DNA of 64,000 nucleotides, from the NCBI GenBank assembly GCA_024227995.1, contig CP100467.1:62001-126000 (forward strand), read 5' to 3'. Under the pieces are notes generated by a model that saw only the letters and a program-made list of their open reading frames with translations, was not told the DNA's origin and did no database searches. This document shows, in pieces, positions 43,526-52,593 of the stretch. How positions within the stretch are numbered: position 1 is the first letter of the stretch; every line of letters starts with the position of its first letter. The position numbers and the translations under genes were made by a program. This DNA is from Halomicrococcus gelatinilyticus. Lineage in GTDB: Archaea > Halobacteriota > Halobacteria > Halobacteriales > Haladaptataceae.

Positions 43526-43640
43526 CTACGAACGGGCGCGCTCGACGACCTCGACCTCGTCCTCGGGACGATCTCGAGGGCGTCACCGCTCCGCAGGTCG
43601 CCGTCGAACCGCTCGCGTCGTCGACCATCCGGGCAGGCGT
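43526..43640 (-). pseudogene. Frameshifted tail of a decayed gene
   Basis: The 208-base gap between the GNAT and sulfotransferase-like genes carries coding-like sequence on the minus strand. One frame reads FDGDLRSGDALEIVP, and directly afterwards an adjacent frame reads EDEVEVVERARS and a stop at 43526-43528. Joined across a one-base shift they make a smooth acidic C-terminus. I do not recognise the family. Confidence 0.35.
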
Positions 43641-43655
43641 TCCCGCCCGGCGAGG

Positions 43656-44915
43656 TCAACTGTCGTGCCGCGACGACAGCCACCCGCTCGCCAGCAACGC
43701 ACCGCCGACTATCCAGAGCCCGGCGGCGAGCAGCACCGCGAGCACGTGGAGTTCCGAAACCCAGAACGGGACAGGGGTCACGTGGTGGGCCGCGGAGAGC
43801 AGCGTGGAGAGGACCGGGACGTCGACGTTCCGCTGGCCCAGGACGTCGCGGCTACCGTCGGACCCGTACGGCTGTCCGGCCGACTCGCCGTACGGCAGTC
43901 GGTCGGCCTCGTACGGCAGGTCCTCGACCCGGTAGCTCGCGACGACGCTGCCGTTGCGGGTGATCTCCGCGACGCGGTTGTTCCGGCTGTCGGTGACGAG
44001 CGTGTTGCCGTTCGGCAGCCGGTCGGCGTCACGGGGCCAGTCGAGGGGGATGTCGTCGATCTCGTACACGACCCAGGATTCCTCCCACTCGCCCGTGGAT
44101 TCGTTGCGGTGCAGCTCCACGACGCGGTGGTTCTCCGAGTCCGCCACGAGGACGGCGCCGTTCCCCAGCCAGTGAGGGTTGTGCTGCTTGTCGAGCAGCG
44201 ACGGGTCGCGGTCCTCGTTCACCACCTCGACGACGCCCTTCCCGCGCTCGACGACGACGAGCTGGTTCGTGTTCCGCACCGAGACCAGGTATCGGTCCTC
44301 ACCGATTCGGTCGACGTCGTTGATGTGCAGCCAGTCGGTCTTCGTGGGGTCCGGCGGCGCGTCGTAGTACTGGCTGGCGTTCCAGACCCACGTCTTCGTC
44401 CCGGTCGAGAAGTCGTACGTGTAGATGCTCTCGTACTCCATGTCGGCGACGAGAAGTTCGCCCGACGGGAGCATCTCCGCGTCGTGGACCTCGCTGTCCT
44501 TCCGCGTCCGGACCGGGTAGCTCCACTGCCCCGTGACGTTCGCCGGCGACTGCGTGTCGATGAACCGCACGCCCGTCCGCTTGCACGGCGAATCGAACTG
44601 GCCGCACTGCCGGTACGGACCCTCCGCGAAGGTCGCGAGGACGGTGCCGTTGTCGAGCATGGAGACGTCCTGGTAGCTGATGGCGTCGCCGACGCTCCAG
44701 CGCCTGCTACCGTTGCTGCCGAGCATCGTCACGTTCCCGCCCCAGCCCGGACCCTGCACGCCGACGAGCAGCGGATTGTCCGTCGCCGAGGACGCCTTGT
44801 CCGTGTTCGGCGCGAGGGCCCAGCCAGCGCCGAACGACAGTCCGACCAGCAGCACGCCGGCCACGACGAGAAGAGCACCGAGCCTCGAGTGGTCCCCACC
44901 TGATTGCACCCTCAT
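43656..44915 (-). CDS. Membrane-anchored arylsulfotransferase (ASST)-like beta-propeller
   Basis: A 419-residue protein with a helix at each end (about 13-33 and 385-410) and an external propeller between. Repeated NHL/ASST-like blades are visible, such as EVHDAEMLPSGELLVADM, WLHINDVDRIGEDRYLVSVRN and HNPHWLGNGAVLVADSENHRVVE. The histidines at the starts of these blades match the arylsulfotransferase pattern, where one forms the sulfo-histidine intermediate. A purely structural role is possible. Two cysteines in QCGQFDSPC could form a disulfide. Confidence 0.8.
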   Translation of the reverse strand: MRVQSGGDHSRLGALLVVAGVLLVGLSFGAGWALAPNTDKASSATDNPLLVGVQGPGWGGNVTMLGSNGSRRWSVGDAISYQDVSMLDNGTVLATFAEGPYRQCGQFDSPCKRTGVRFIDTQSPANVTGQWSYPVRTRKDSEVHDAEMLPSGELLVADMEYESIYTYDFSTGTKTWVWNASQYYDAPPDPTKTDWLHINDVDRIGEDRYLVSVRNTNQLVVVERGKGVVEVVNEDRDPSLLDKQHNPHWLGNGAVLVADSENHRVVELHRNESTGEWEESWVVYEIDDIPLDWPRDADRLPNGNTLVTDSRNNRVAEITRNGSVVASYRVEDLPYEADRLPYGESAGQPYGSDGSRDVLGQRNVDVPVLSTLLSAAHHVTPVPFWVSELHVLAVLLAAGLWIVGGALLASGWLSSRHDS

Positions 44916-45591
44916 CTTGTCCCTTGCTCTATCATTTCACGCGGACGATCCGAGCGCGTCGAGCGTCCGTACGTTCGAACCGCATCTCTCGCGACCATGC
45001 ACCCGCCGACGATGTCGACACAGTTTGTTATCGGCCAGTTTCCACCCCCGTAACCGTCGTTTCGCCTACCCGGTTCTCGCGTTGTTGCCGGGGGAGCAAC
45101 CGCGTCGCGGTACGGTCGTGCCGACCAGTATCCGACGTCCGAAACGCTGCCGTCGTCAATGCGTGTAGGCACGCACTAACCGTGGCTTCCACCGGTGGGG
45201 CCGACTGGCAGTCCGCGAGCGACGGTCGGCTCCCCCAGCCGAAGGCGTCACGGTGCGCGATTTCGGCCGGGCACGGTTCGAACGGCGGCCGGGAACGGGA
45301 CCGACGGAGCCGCCCGAACCGGGCGTCTGTACGACCGCTTTACCGGACGACATCCGACGGTAACCGTATCGCCGGCGTCGAGTCGGGCGCGAAACGTCGT
45401 CCTATCGACGTGGACAATCACGCGGTTCAAACTGTACGGGAGCGACACAGAGACACGTGACTGCCCGCGTTTGGACGCCCCCTCGACCAACGGAAAGTGA
45501 ACGCACCTCGAGAAACGCCCGGCGGCGAGGTGACACAGCATGCTAGTACTTCTTCGCTCGCGTGCCCGACCGCCGGGGACACCGACCGACG
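44916..45591. other. Long divergent intergenic stretch
   Basis: About 675 bases between the ASST-like and GT39-like genes. Open frames exist on both strands but lack family features. The minus frame around 45300-45470 has somewhat coding-like composition. No repeats or RNA gene recognised. Confidence 0.35.
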
Positions 45592-47217
45592 ATGGCGGGA
45601 GATAGCGGTGTCACCGACCGGTCCGCCGACGACCGCGAGCAGTCCCGTCTGGGAGAGCAGTCCGCTTCGCTACTCGGGGCGGCGCTCACGGAGGACCGGA
45701 ACTGGCTCGTGGTCGCGCTGGGCGTCGCGGCCGTCGTCGTCGGCAGTTACTATCAGACCCACCCTTACCCCGCCTACGGTGCCGGCCTCTACCTCCAGAT
45801 CGCCGAGGAGATCGTCGCCCACGGCTACCGCCCGCCGGCAAGGATCGCCGGGTACACTGCAGGCGGTATCCCGTTCGTCTACCCGCCGCTGGGCTTCTAC
45901 CTGACCGCGGTGCTGCTCGACCTCGGCGTCGACCCGCTGGCGCTCACGCGCGTTCTCCCCGGCATCGTCTCGACCGTCGCCGTGATTCCGTTCTACTACC
46001 TCGCGCGGGAGGTCCTCGGAACGCCGTTCCGCGCCGGCGTGTCGGCCGTGGTGTTCGCGGCGACGCCGGTCGTCCTCCAGTGGCACGTCTCCGCCGGCGG
46101 CATCGTGCGCGCCCCGGCGTTCCTGCTCACCCTGACGGGGCTCTACTGCGGGGTACGACTGTTCAGGTCCGGAGGTCGGCTGTGGGTCGTGCCGGCTGCC
46201 GTCCTCTTCGGTCTCGCGCTGCTCACCCACCCGACGTACTCGGTCTTCTTCGCGGCGAGCTACGCCCTCGCGTACCTGTTCTACGACCGCACGGCGACCG
46301 GTCTCGCCCTGGGTGCCGCTGTCGCCGCCGGCGGATTCCTGCTCGCGTCGCCCTGGATGGCACACGTCGTCGAGACACACAGCGTCGGGACGCTCGCCGC
46401 GGCGGCGGGCACGCACGGCGGCGTCGTGCAGACGAAGAAACCGTTCCGCCTCCTCTCCGACCTGGGCCGGCCGATCGCCGCGGGCCGCACCACGTCGTTC
46501 TGGTACCTGCTGGCCCTCCTCGGCAGCGGGTACCTCGTCGCCCGCAGGCGGTTCTTCCTGCCGGCGTGGTTCCTCCTGGCGATCGTGCTGCTGCACGAGC
46601 GGCGGTTCGCGTTCGTGCCGGGGACGATGGCCATCGGCGCGCTGGTGACCGCGCCGCGTCACGTTGCCGTCGGCGAGAGCGACCGGTCCCTCACGCGCTG
46701 GCTGCAACGCGGCGCGGCCGCCGGACTGGTCGTCCTGCTGGTCGTGATGGGCGGGCTCTACGCGGCCGGGACGCCCATCCACGGCGGCACCTCGCAACCG
46801 GCGTTCATCGACGACGACGACGTCGAGGCGATGGAGTGGGTCGACGAGGAGCTCCCGGCCGACGCCGAGTTCGTCGTCCTCGGCGACGCCGCCGAGTGGT
46901 TCCCCCAGCAGACCGACCGGACGATGCTCGTCGGACCGTGGGGCGTCGAGTGGAAGTCGCCCGAGGAGTATCGACACCACCTCCGGACGTTCCGCCGCCT
47001 CTCGCACTGCCACGCGGAGCCGTGCCTCTCGAACAGGCTCCGCCGGAACGACGTCCGTCCGGACTACGTGTACGTGCCGAAAGGCAGCTACACGGTCCGG
47101 GGGAACCAGAAACAGCAGTCGATCCGGATGCGGCGGTCGCTCGCCCGCTCGTCCGACTATCGACTCGTGTACGAGAACCGCGGCGTGATGATCTTCCGGG
47201 TGGCGCGCGGACCGTGA
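45592..47217 (+). CDS. GT39/PMT-like polytopic glycosyltransferase
   Basis: A 541-residue membrane protein with about ten helices, beginning near residue 40. The first external loop holds ADR-like acidic residues and IAGYTAGGIPFVYPPLGFYL, as in dolichyl-phosphate-mannose-type transferases. A C-terminal soluble domain of about 140 residues (AMEWVDEELPADAEFVVLGDAAEWFP) resembles the periplasmic-side domains of archaeal GT39-like proteins. It may transfer sugars from a lipid carrier to surface proteins. The ATG at 45592 was chosen over a GTG-type start 30 bases upstream. Confidence 0.78.
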   Translation: MAGDSGVTDRSADDREQSRLGEQSASLLGAALTEDRNWLVVALGVAAVVVGSYYQTHPYPAYGAGLYLQIAEEIVAHGYRPPARIAGYTAGGIPFVYPPLGFYLTAVLLDLGVDPLALTRVLPGIVSTVAVIPFYYLAREVLGTPFRAGVSAVVFAATPVVLQWHVSAGGIVRAPAFLLTLTGLYCGVRLFRSGGRLWVVPAAVLFGLALLTHPTYSVFFAASYALAYLFYDRTATGLALGAAVAAGGFLLASPWMAHVVETHSVGTLAAAAGTHGGVVQTKKPFRLLSDLGRPIAAGRTTSFWYLLALLGSGYLVARRRFFLPAWFLLAIVLLHERRFAFVPGTMAIGALVTAPRHVAVGESDRSLTRWLQRGAAAGLVVLLVVMGGLYAAGTPIHGGTSQPAFIDDDDVEAMEWVDEELPADAEFVVLGDAAEWFPQQTDRTMLVGPWGVEWKSPEEYRHHLRTFRRLSHCHAEPCLSNRLRRNDVRPDYVYVPKGSYTVRGNQKQQSIRMRRSLARSSDYRLVYENRGVMIFRVARGP

Positions 47218-47279
47218 GCGTCCCGTTACCGGTGCGCGGTCCACCCACGTGCGGTCCATCCACGCACGCCGTCCGGGCC

Positions 47280-47501
47280 TCAGTAGTTCGCCCTGTCGGG
47301 GGCGAACCCCCCATCGCGTCTCCAGTGTCTGCAGCAGTCACCTGAGCAGAAGTGATACGACACCAGGATCGGCTCGTCGAACTCGTCCTCCTCCTCGTTG
47401 ATGGCCACGGGATGCGGATCGGTGAGGTCGAGGAGGTTCGAGCAGTAGACGCACCCGAGATACTGGACGTCGACGTCTAACGAGGTGTGCTCCAGGTTCA
47501 T
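47280..47501 (-). CDS. Small zinc-finger-like protein
   Basis: A 73-residue protein with cysteines in two clusters, CVYC near 17-20 and CSGDCC near 52-57, separated by an acidic stretch. This is the layout of small haloarchaeal zinc proteins resembling TRASH or CPxCG fingers. The start ATG at 47501 is preferred; the longer frame upstream is arginine-rich shadow. Role unknown. Confidence 0.7.
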   Translation of the reverse strand: MNLEHTSLDVDVQYLGCVYCSNLLDLTDPHPVAINEEEDEFDEPILVSYHFCSGDCCRHWRRDGGFAPDRANY

Positions 47502-47972
47502 ACGTTCCTCTCGGTGCCGGACCGCATGGCACTGCCGCCTAGGATATTCGGTCCTTTCGAACGCGGGGCGGAGGGAGGGTCGGGAGAGAAGCGTCGCGAC
47601 GTCGCGTCGCATCGCGTCGGCGTACTCCCGGCGCAGGCGGCGAGCGGCGGCGGAAGAGATCCGCTACTCGCCGGCGATCTCCTCCGGAATCGGGTCGTAC
47701 TGTTCGACGTCGAAGCGCATCGTGGCGAGGGACCGCCGGACCGTGCAGAAGTGTAACGTATCCAACTGCAACTGGTTTTCGCGGCAACTTTTGTGCCGGC
47801 GTTCAGTACGGTGGCACACGACGAGGACGAGTGACGGACGAGGACAGCGGGACGCGGCCGCTCGTTCGGCGGGCACCGGGCCAGTCGCGATGCGACGGGG
47901 CGACCGGTGGACGTCGACGCGGTCCGGAACGGTAGCGCGAGGCGGACTCGTCCTCGAACAGGAGTGCGAACC
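47502..47972. other. Intergenic stretch before panB
   Basis: About 470 bases with no full gene. It contains an 18-codon minus-strand frame, 47664-47720, encoding MRFDVEQYDPIPEEIAGE. It is acidic and protein-like but too short to assign; it may be a remnant or microprotein. TTTTCGCGGCAACTTTTGTGCC near 47776-47797 could be part of a promoter. Confidence 0.35.
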
Positions 47973-48803
47973 ATGGCAGGAATCACGCTCGCCGACGTCG
48001 AATCGAAGTACAGTCGCGGCGAACCGCTCACGATGTTGACGGCCTACGACGCGCCGATGGCCGGCCTGGTCGCGGAGAGCGGCGTCGACATGATCCTCGT
48101 CGGCGACTCGGCGGGGCACAACCACCACGGGTACGAGGACACGATACCGCTGACGACCGAGGAGGCGCTCTCGAACACCGCCGCCGTGACGCGCGGTGCG
48201 GACCGGCCGCTCGTCGTCGGCGACCTGCCGTTCAACGCCTACGGCCCCGACGTCGACCGGTCGGTGCGGACCGCCGGCCGATTCCTGAAGGAGGCCTGCG
48301 CCGACGCCGTGAAACTGGAGACGGCGCCCGGCGGCACGACGACCGTCGACATCGTCGGGGAGTGTACCGAACTCGGCATCCCGGTGATGGGTCACGTCGG
48401 ACTCACGCCCCAGCGGGCGAACGAGATGGGCGGGACGAAGATACAGGGACGCGCGGGACCGGAGTCCGAGTTCGCGGACGAACTGGTCGAGACGGCGGGC
48501 AGGCTCGCCGACGCCGGCGTCTTCGCGCTGGTCGTCGAGGGGACGACGGAGGCGGTCGCGAGACGGATAACGGAAGCGGTCGACGTCCCGACGCTCGGCA
48601 TCGGCGCGGGGCGGTACACGGACGGGCAGGTGCTCGTCACGAACGACGTCATCGGCCTGGACCCGTCGGGGTACAAGCTGGCGAAGCAGTACGCCGACGT
48701 CGGGACCGTCATCGAGGACGCGACGACGGCGTTCGTCGAGGACGTCGAAGCCGGGGAGTTCCCGACGCGAGAGCACGCCTACGAGCCGATGGACGACGAG
48801 TGA
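47973..48803 (+). CDS. panB: 3-methyl-2-oxobutanoate hydroxymethyltransferase
   Basis: A 276-residue TIM-barrel enzyme that adds a hydroxymethyl group from methylene-tetrahydro(methano)pterin to ketoisovalerate to make ketopantoate, for coenzyme A synthesis. Signature stretches are MLTAYDAPMAGLVAESGVDMILVGDS, VGDLPFNAYG with a Mg2+ Asp, VMGHVGLTPQ and TLGIGAGRYTDGQVLV. Length matches the family (about 265-280). The ATG at 47973 begins directly before the conserved N-terminus. Other pantothenate genes are not nearby. Confidence 0.95.
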   Translation: MAGITLADVESKYSRGEPLTMLTAYDAPMAGLVAESGVDMILVGDSAGHNHHGYEDTIPLTTEEALSNTAAVTRGADRPLVVGDLPFNAYGPDVDRSVRTAGRFLKEACADAVKLETAPGGTTTVDIVGECTELGIPVMGHVGLTPQRANEMGGTKIQGRAGPESEFADELVETAGRLADAGVFALVVEGTTEAVARRITEAVDVPTLGIGAGRYTDGQVLVTNDVIGLDPSGYKLAKQYADVGTVIEDATTAFVEDVEAGEFPTREHAYEPMDDE

Positions 48804-49137
48804 CGGGCCGAATCCACCGTCGAAGTCCGCAGAACGAGAGGAACCCGAGCACGGACAGTTGCCAGACGAAGCCGACGGCGAGAACGGCCAGCACCGTCCG
48901 GTGGACGCGGCCGACCAGCGACCAGTAACCGCGCCACCACCCTGCCACTGCACCGACCACGGTGGCGACGCCGTCGGTGCGATGGGTGCTGGTCGTCGCG
49001 GTCGGCGGCCGCTGACCGTTGGGCGTCGACAGTGCTAGCACGCGCGCCAGCACTGACCGAGCGACCGGCGACGCTCGGCGTCGGAACAGGGTGGCGGCAG
49101 AAATCTTGATGGGTGGTAACAGTGTACGTGACTTGCC
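48804..49137. other. Intergenic stretch, possible minus-strand membrane peptide
   Basis: No certain gene. On the minus strand, GTG 48960 opens an 83-codon frame with one clear helix (HRTVLAVLAVGFVWQLSVLGF) and coding-like codons, but its 3' third runs antisense to panB to 48709 as arginine-rich sequence. It may be a truncated membrane protein. The amidase promoter lies at the right end (ATCTTGATGG region). Confidence 0.3.
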
Positions 49138-50607
49138 ATGGCACTCGAACCAGCCTACCGCTCCGCGACGGAGCTCGCCGCCCGCATCAGGCGCGGGGAC
49201 GTGTCGCCAGTGACGGTCGTCGACGAGTGTCTCCAGAAGATCGAGGAGCGCGACGACGACCTGAACGCGTTCGTCACCGTGATAGAGGAAGAGGCGAGGG
49301 AGCGCGCCCGCGAAGCCGAACGCGCCGTCGAAGCCGGCGACGAACTCGGCCCCCTGCACGGGGTCCCCATCGCGGTGAAGGACCTGTTCGACTTCAAGGC
49401 CGGCGTCCGGAACACGATGGGGTCGAAGCCGTTCGAGGAGTTCGTCCCGGACGAGTCGGCGACCTACGTCGAGCGACTCGAAGAGGCGGGCGCGATAATC
49501 GTCGGCAAGACGAACACGCCCGAGTTCGGCCACAAGGGGACGACCGACAACCGCGTGCTCGGCCCGACGAGCACGCCCTTCGACCTGGACCGCAACGCCG
49601 GCGGGTCCTCCGGCGGGAGCGCGGCGGCCGTCGCCGACGGCATCGTCACGATGGCGCAGGGGTCCGACGGCGGCGGGTCGGTCCGCATCCCGGCGTCGTT
49701 CTGCGGCGTGTACGGCTTCAAGGCGTCCTACGGCCGCGTCGCGCAGGCCATCCGCCCGGACGCCTTCCTCTCGCACACGCCGACCATCCACGCCGGTCCC
49801 ATCACGCGGACCGTCGAGGACGCGGCGCTGATGCTCGACGTGATGACCGGGCCGCACCCGCGCGACCCGCTGAGCATGCCGGACGAGGACCCGGACTACC
49901 GCGGCGCGGTCCGGCGCGGCATCGACGACATGGACGTCGCCTACAGCCCGAACTTCGAGGTGTTCCCGGTCGACGAGCGCGTCCGCGAGGTGGTCGACGA
50001 CGCCGTCGACGCCTTCGAGGAGGCCGGCGCGACGGTCGAGACGGTCGACCTCGACGTCGAACAGTCCCAGCGGGAGCTCGCCGACCTCTGGATCCGCGAG
50101 ATCGGGATGCTGTACCACTCCGCGGTGGAGGGGTTCAAGGACGAGGGCGTCGACCTGCTGGGCGACCACCGCGACGAACTCAGCCCAGAGTTCGCCGAAC
50201 TGCTGGAGGACACGCGGGACATGAGCATGATCGAGTACAAGCGCGACGAGCAGGTGCGCACCGCGGTGTACGACGCCATCCAGGACGTCTTCGTCGACCA
50301 CGACCTCCTAGTGACGCCGACGCTCGCGGTGCCGCCCGTGGAGAACGAAAACGACCCGGACGTCCAGACCGTCGGCCCGACCGAGATAGAGGGCGAGTCG
50401 GTCGACCCGCTCATCGGCTGGTGTCTCACCTACCCCATCAACTTCACCGGCCATCCCGCGGCGTCCATCCCCGCCGGCCTGACCGACGACGGCCTCCCCG
50501 TCGGTCTGCAGGTCGTCGGCGACCGGTTCGCCGACACGGACGTGCTCGCCGCCAGCGGGGCGTTCGAGCGGGTGCGGCCCTGGCACCACACCTATCCGCC
50601 GCGGTGA
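49138..50607 (+). CDS. Amidase-signature family hydrolase
   Basis: A 489-residue Ser-cisSer-Lys amidase. The triad is Lys81 (AVKDLFD), cis-Ser157 (GGSSGGS) and nucleophile Ser181 ([12 protein letters not shown]). The family includes GatA of the transamidosome, but no gatB/C neighbour is present and the C-terminus differs from GatA, so a general amide hydrolase is likelier. The ATG at 49138 lies just after a short AT-rich element. Confidence 0.9.
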   Translation: MALEPAYRSATELAARIRRGDVSPVTVVDECLQKIEERDDDLNAFVTVIEEEARERAREAERAVEAGDELGPLHGVPIAVKDLFDFKAGVRNTMGSKPFEEFVPDESATYVERLEEAGAIIVGKTNTPEFGHKGTTDNRVLGPTSTPFDLDRNAGGSSGGSAAAVADGIVTMAQGSDGGGSVRIPASFCGVYGFKASYGRVAQAIRPDAFLSHTPTIHAGPITRTVEDAALMLDVMTGPHPRDPLSMPDEDPDYRGAVRRGIDDMDVAYSPNFEVFPVDERVREVVDDAVDAFEEAGATVETVDLDVEQSQRELADLWIREIGMLYHSAVEGFKDEGVDLLGDHRDELSPEFAELLEDTRDMSMIEYKRDEQVRTAVYDAIQDVFVDHDLLVTPTLAVPPVENENDPDVQTVGPTEIEGESVDPLIGWCLTYPINFTGHPAASIPAGLTDDGLPVGLQVVGDRFADTDVLAASGAFERVRPWHHTYPPR

Positions 50608-50645
50608 GCGGTGGGAGCCTGGGCCGGTCCACTTGGCCGGGCACC

Positions 50646-50780
50646 CTACATCGAGGTGAGCACCCGGAGCGCGACCCCGAGCACGATGGTGACGATGCCG
50701 AGCGCCGTCGCGAGCGGCGGGATGGGAACGAACAGGAGGATGATGCCAGCGAGGATGACGCCCGTCGAGAGTCGGACCAT
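50646..50780 (-). CDS. 44-residue small membrane protein
   Basis: A short complete frame from ATG at 50780 to TAG at 50646. It begins MVRLSTGVILAGIILLFVPI and has two closely spaced hydrophobic segments interrupted by PIPP near 19-22. Codons are strongly GC-ending as in true genes here. Similar proline-kinked membrane microproteins occur in haloarchaea. It sits opposite the end of the amidase gene. Function unknown. Confidence 0.6.
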   Translation of the reverse strand: MVRLSTGVILAGIILLFVPIPPLATALGIVTIVLGVALRVLTSM

Positions 50781-50967
50781 GTCCCGTCTACCAGGGAGTG
50801 GTGGGTAGGCGTTGTGGCGGACGGCGGGGTCCGACCGGTCGAGGTACGGCAGCCGTCGCCCGACGACGGAGGGGCCGCCGCGCAGCCGGTATCGTCGTTA
50901 CGCTGGGGCGCGTCTGCACCGGCATGGCGATTCCAACCGGACGGGCGGACGACGGAGGTGACGGACG

Positions 50968-51180
50968 GTGAGCGACCGTGGCCAGGTCGATTCGGAGACG
51001 TTGCTGTTGCTCCTGACGGGCGTCGTCGTCCTCATCCTGATCGGCGTCGGGCTCCTGCGACTGTACATCGACGGCGAGTTCGGGACGCTGTTGCGCAACC
51101 TCGGCATCGCGGTGGTGCTCCTCGTGCTCAGTCTCGGGCTCTACCGGCAGTGGAACCGGGAGTCGACGCTCGGGGAGTGA
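50968..51180 (+). CDS. 70-residue two-helix membrane protein
   Basis: GTG start at 50968. Helices at about residues 11-30 and 43-60 are separated by LRLYIDGEFGTLLRN. Coding-like composition; no family assigned. It converges on the third gene of the cyd operon. Confidence 0.6.
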   Translation: MSDRGQVDSETLLLLLTGVVVLILIGVGLLRLYIDGEFGTLLRNLGIAVVLLVLSLGLYRQWNRESTLGE

Positions 51181-51259
51181 GCGACCGCGCGGCCGAACGG
51201 TGCTCACGCTGCCGGACGGTGCCGTCGTTGGGTCTCGACCGCTCGGATTTCGACCGCGG

Positions 51260-51592
51260 TCAGGACGCCTCGGCGGTCGACAGCACCCACCGCCGGATCA
51301 GTTCGTTCACGTTGTAGAAGAGGATGCCGACGGTGACGAGCGTCGTGACGAGGTAGACGATGAAGCCAGGTGGCCCGCCGACCGTGGCACCGAGGAGGGT
51401 GCCGGTGAGCCCGACGAGGGTGAGTTCGATCCACGTCACGAGGATGCGCGTGACGAGCCGGGGTTCGGGCGTGTGGTTCGAACTCGGCCCGGTCGCTTCG
51501 CCGGACGCCGTGCGGTCGTTCGCCGGTCGGTCGTCGCGCGCGCTCTCGGCGTCCGCGGAATCGCCCCCGTCTCCGGAGTCCTCCCCGGTCAT
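51260..51592 (-). CDS. Small membrane protein, third gene of cyd operon
   Basis: A 110-residue protein. An acidic, disordered N-terminus (about 1-42, rich in D, S and E) is followed by two helices near 52-72 and 76-93 and a short VNELIRRWVLSTAEAS tail. Its start overlaps the cydB stop (TGATG), so it is translated with the oxidase. Position suggests a role like the small CydX/CydS subunits of bacterial bd oxidases, but it is much larger and not recognisably homologous. Confidence 0.75.
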   Translation of the reverse strand: MTGEDSGDGGDSADAESARDDRPANDRTASGEATGPSSNHTPEPRLVTRILVTWIELTLVGLTGTLLGATVGGPPGFIVYLVTTLVTVGILFYNVNELIRRWVLSTAEAS

Positions 51593-52593
51593 CAGTACGC
51601 CTCCCCCGCCTCGACCGGCCCGCTGAAGGCCGAGTAGAGGAAGGCGAAGTAGACGAATATCAACGGGAGGAGGACGGCAGCGCCGATGGTGACGAGGTTC
51701 AGCGGCAGCGTCGAGACGACGGCCGCGTCGACGGTCAATCCCCCGGCGCGGTCGATGCTCGGGTACATCAGGGTTGCGACGACGGCGACCAGCGAGAAGA
51801 CCAGCCCGGCGGCCGCACCGAACGTCAGGTAGTCGCGGTCGCGGGCCATCCCCCCGGCGTACGTGGCCGCGAAGACGAGCGTCGCCGCGACGAGTCCCAG
51901 CACGAGCGGCGAGCGCAGCGCGGAGCGGAGGGACGGTTCCGCGAGGTAGACGTACGCGAGCGTCGTGACGACCAGCACGAGGTACGCCGCGAGCGCGCGG
52001 TAGCCGTCCGACCGGAGGTCGTCGCGGAGGTCGCCGCGGGTCTTCAACCGCAGGTAGGCGACGCCGTCGACGACCGTGAGCGCCACGAGGGCGAAGCCGA
52101 CGACGATTCCCGGGAGCGTCACGGTGGTCGTCGCACCGAGCAGCCAGTTCGCCGCGAACATCCCGAGGAGAAAGGGCGCGGCGACACTGCCGACGACGAA
52201 CGCCCGCCCCCACCACCGCTGCCAGCGCTCGTCGTGGCGCTGCTCGTAGAACTCGGGGGCGAGGCCCCGGAGGATGAGCGCGCCGAGGATGGCGAACATC
52301 AGCAGGTAGTGGCGGCTGAACAGGTTGGCGTACGCCGCCGGGAAGACGGCGAACAGCGCGCCGCCGAACACGACCAGCCACACCTCGTTGCCGTCCCAGA
52401 CCGGCCCGATGGCGGCGAGCAGCAGTTCGCGCTCCTCGTCGTCGTCGCGGGTCGCGAACAGCGCGCCCACGCCGAAGTCGAACCCGTCGAGGAAGAGGAA
52501 GGTGCCGAAGATGAAAAACAGCAGGCCGAACCAGATGTCGGCCAGCGGAAGGCCGAAGAGCGGCTCGTTCGCCAGCGAGCCGACCTCAATCAT
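51592..52593 (-). CDS. cydB: Cytochrome bd ubiquinol oxidase subunit II
   Basis: A 333-residue integral membrane subunit of the bd-type quinol oxidase, with about eight to nine helices. Characteristic stretches are WFGLLFFIFGTFLFLDGFDFGVG at the first helix and GPVWDGNEVWLVVFGGALFAVFPAAYA at the second. It partners the heme-bearing CydA, whose gene ends within its first codons (8-base overlap). Start ATG 52593. Confidence 0.95.
   Translation of the reverse strand: MIEVGSLANEPLFGLPLADIWFGLLFFIFGTFLFLDGFDFGVGALFATRDDDEERELLLAAIGPVWDGNEVWLVVFGGALFAVFPAAYANLFSRHYLLMFAILGALILRGLAPEFYEQRHDERWQRWWGRAFVVGSVAAPFLLGMFAANWLLGATTTVTLPGIVVGFALVALTVVDGVAYLRLKTRGDLRDDLRSDGYRALAAYLVLVVTTLAYVYLAEPSLRSALRSPLVLGLVAATLVFAATYAGGMARDRDYLTFGAAAGLVFSLVAVVATLMYPSIDRAGGLTVDAAVVSTLPLNLVTIGAAVLLPLIFVYFAFLYSAFSGPVEAGEAY

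Noticed and set aside
45248-45541. 97-codon minus frame in the gap before the GT39-like gene
   Set aside because: Only a short middle part looks protein-like; basic composition is atypical and no family is recognised.
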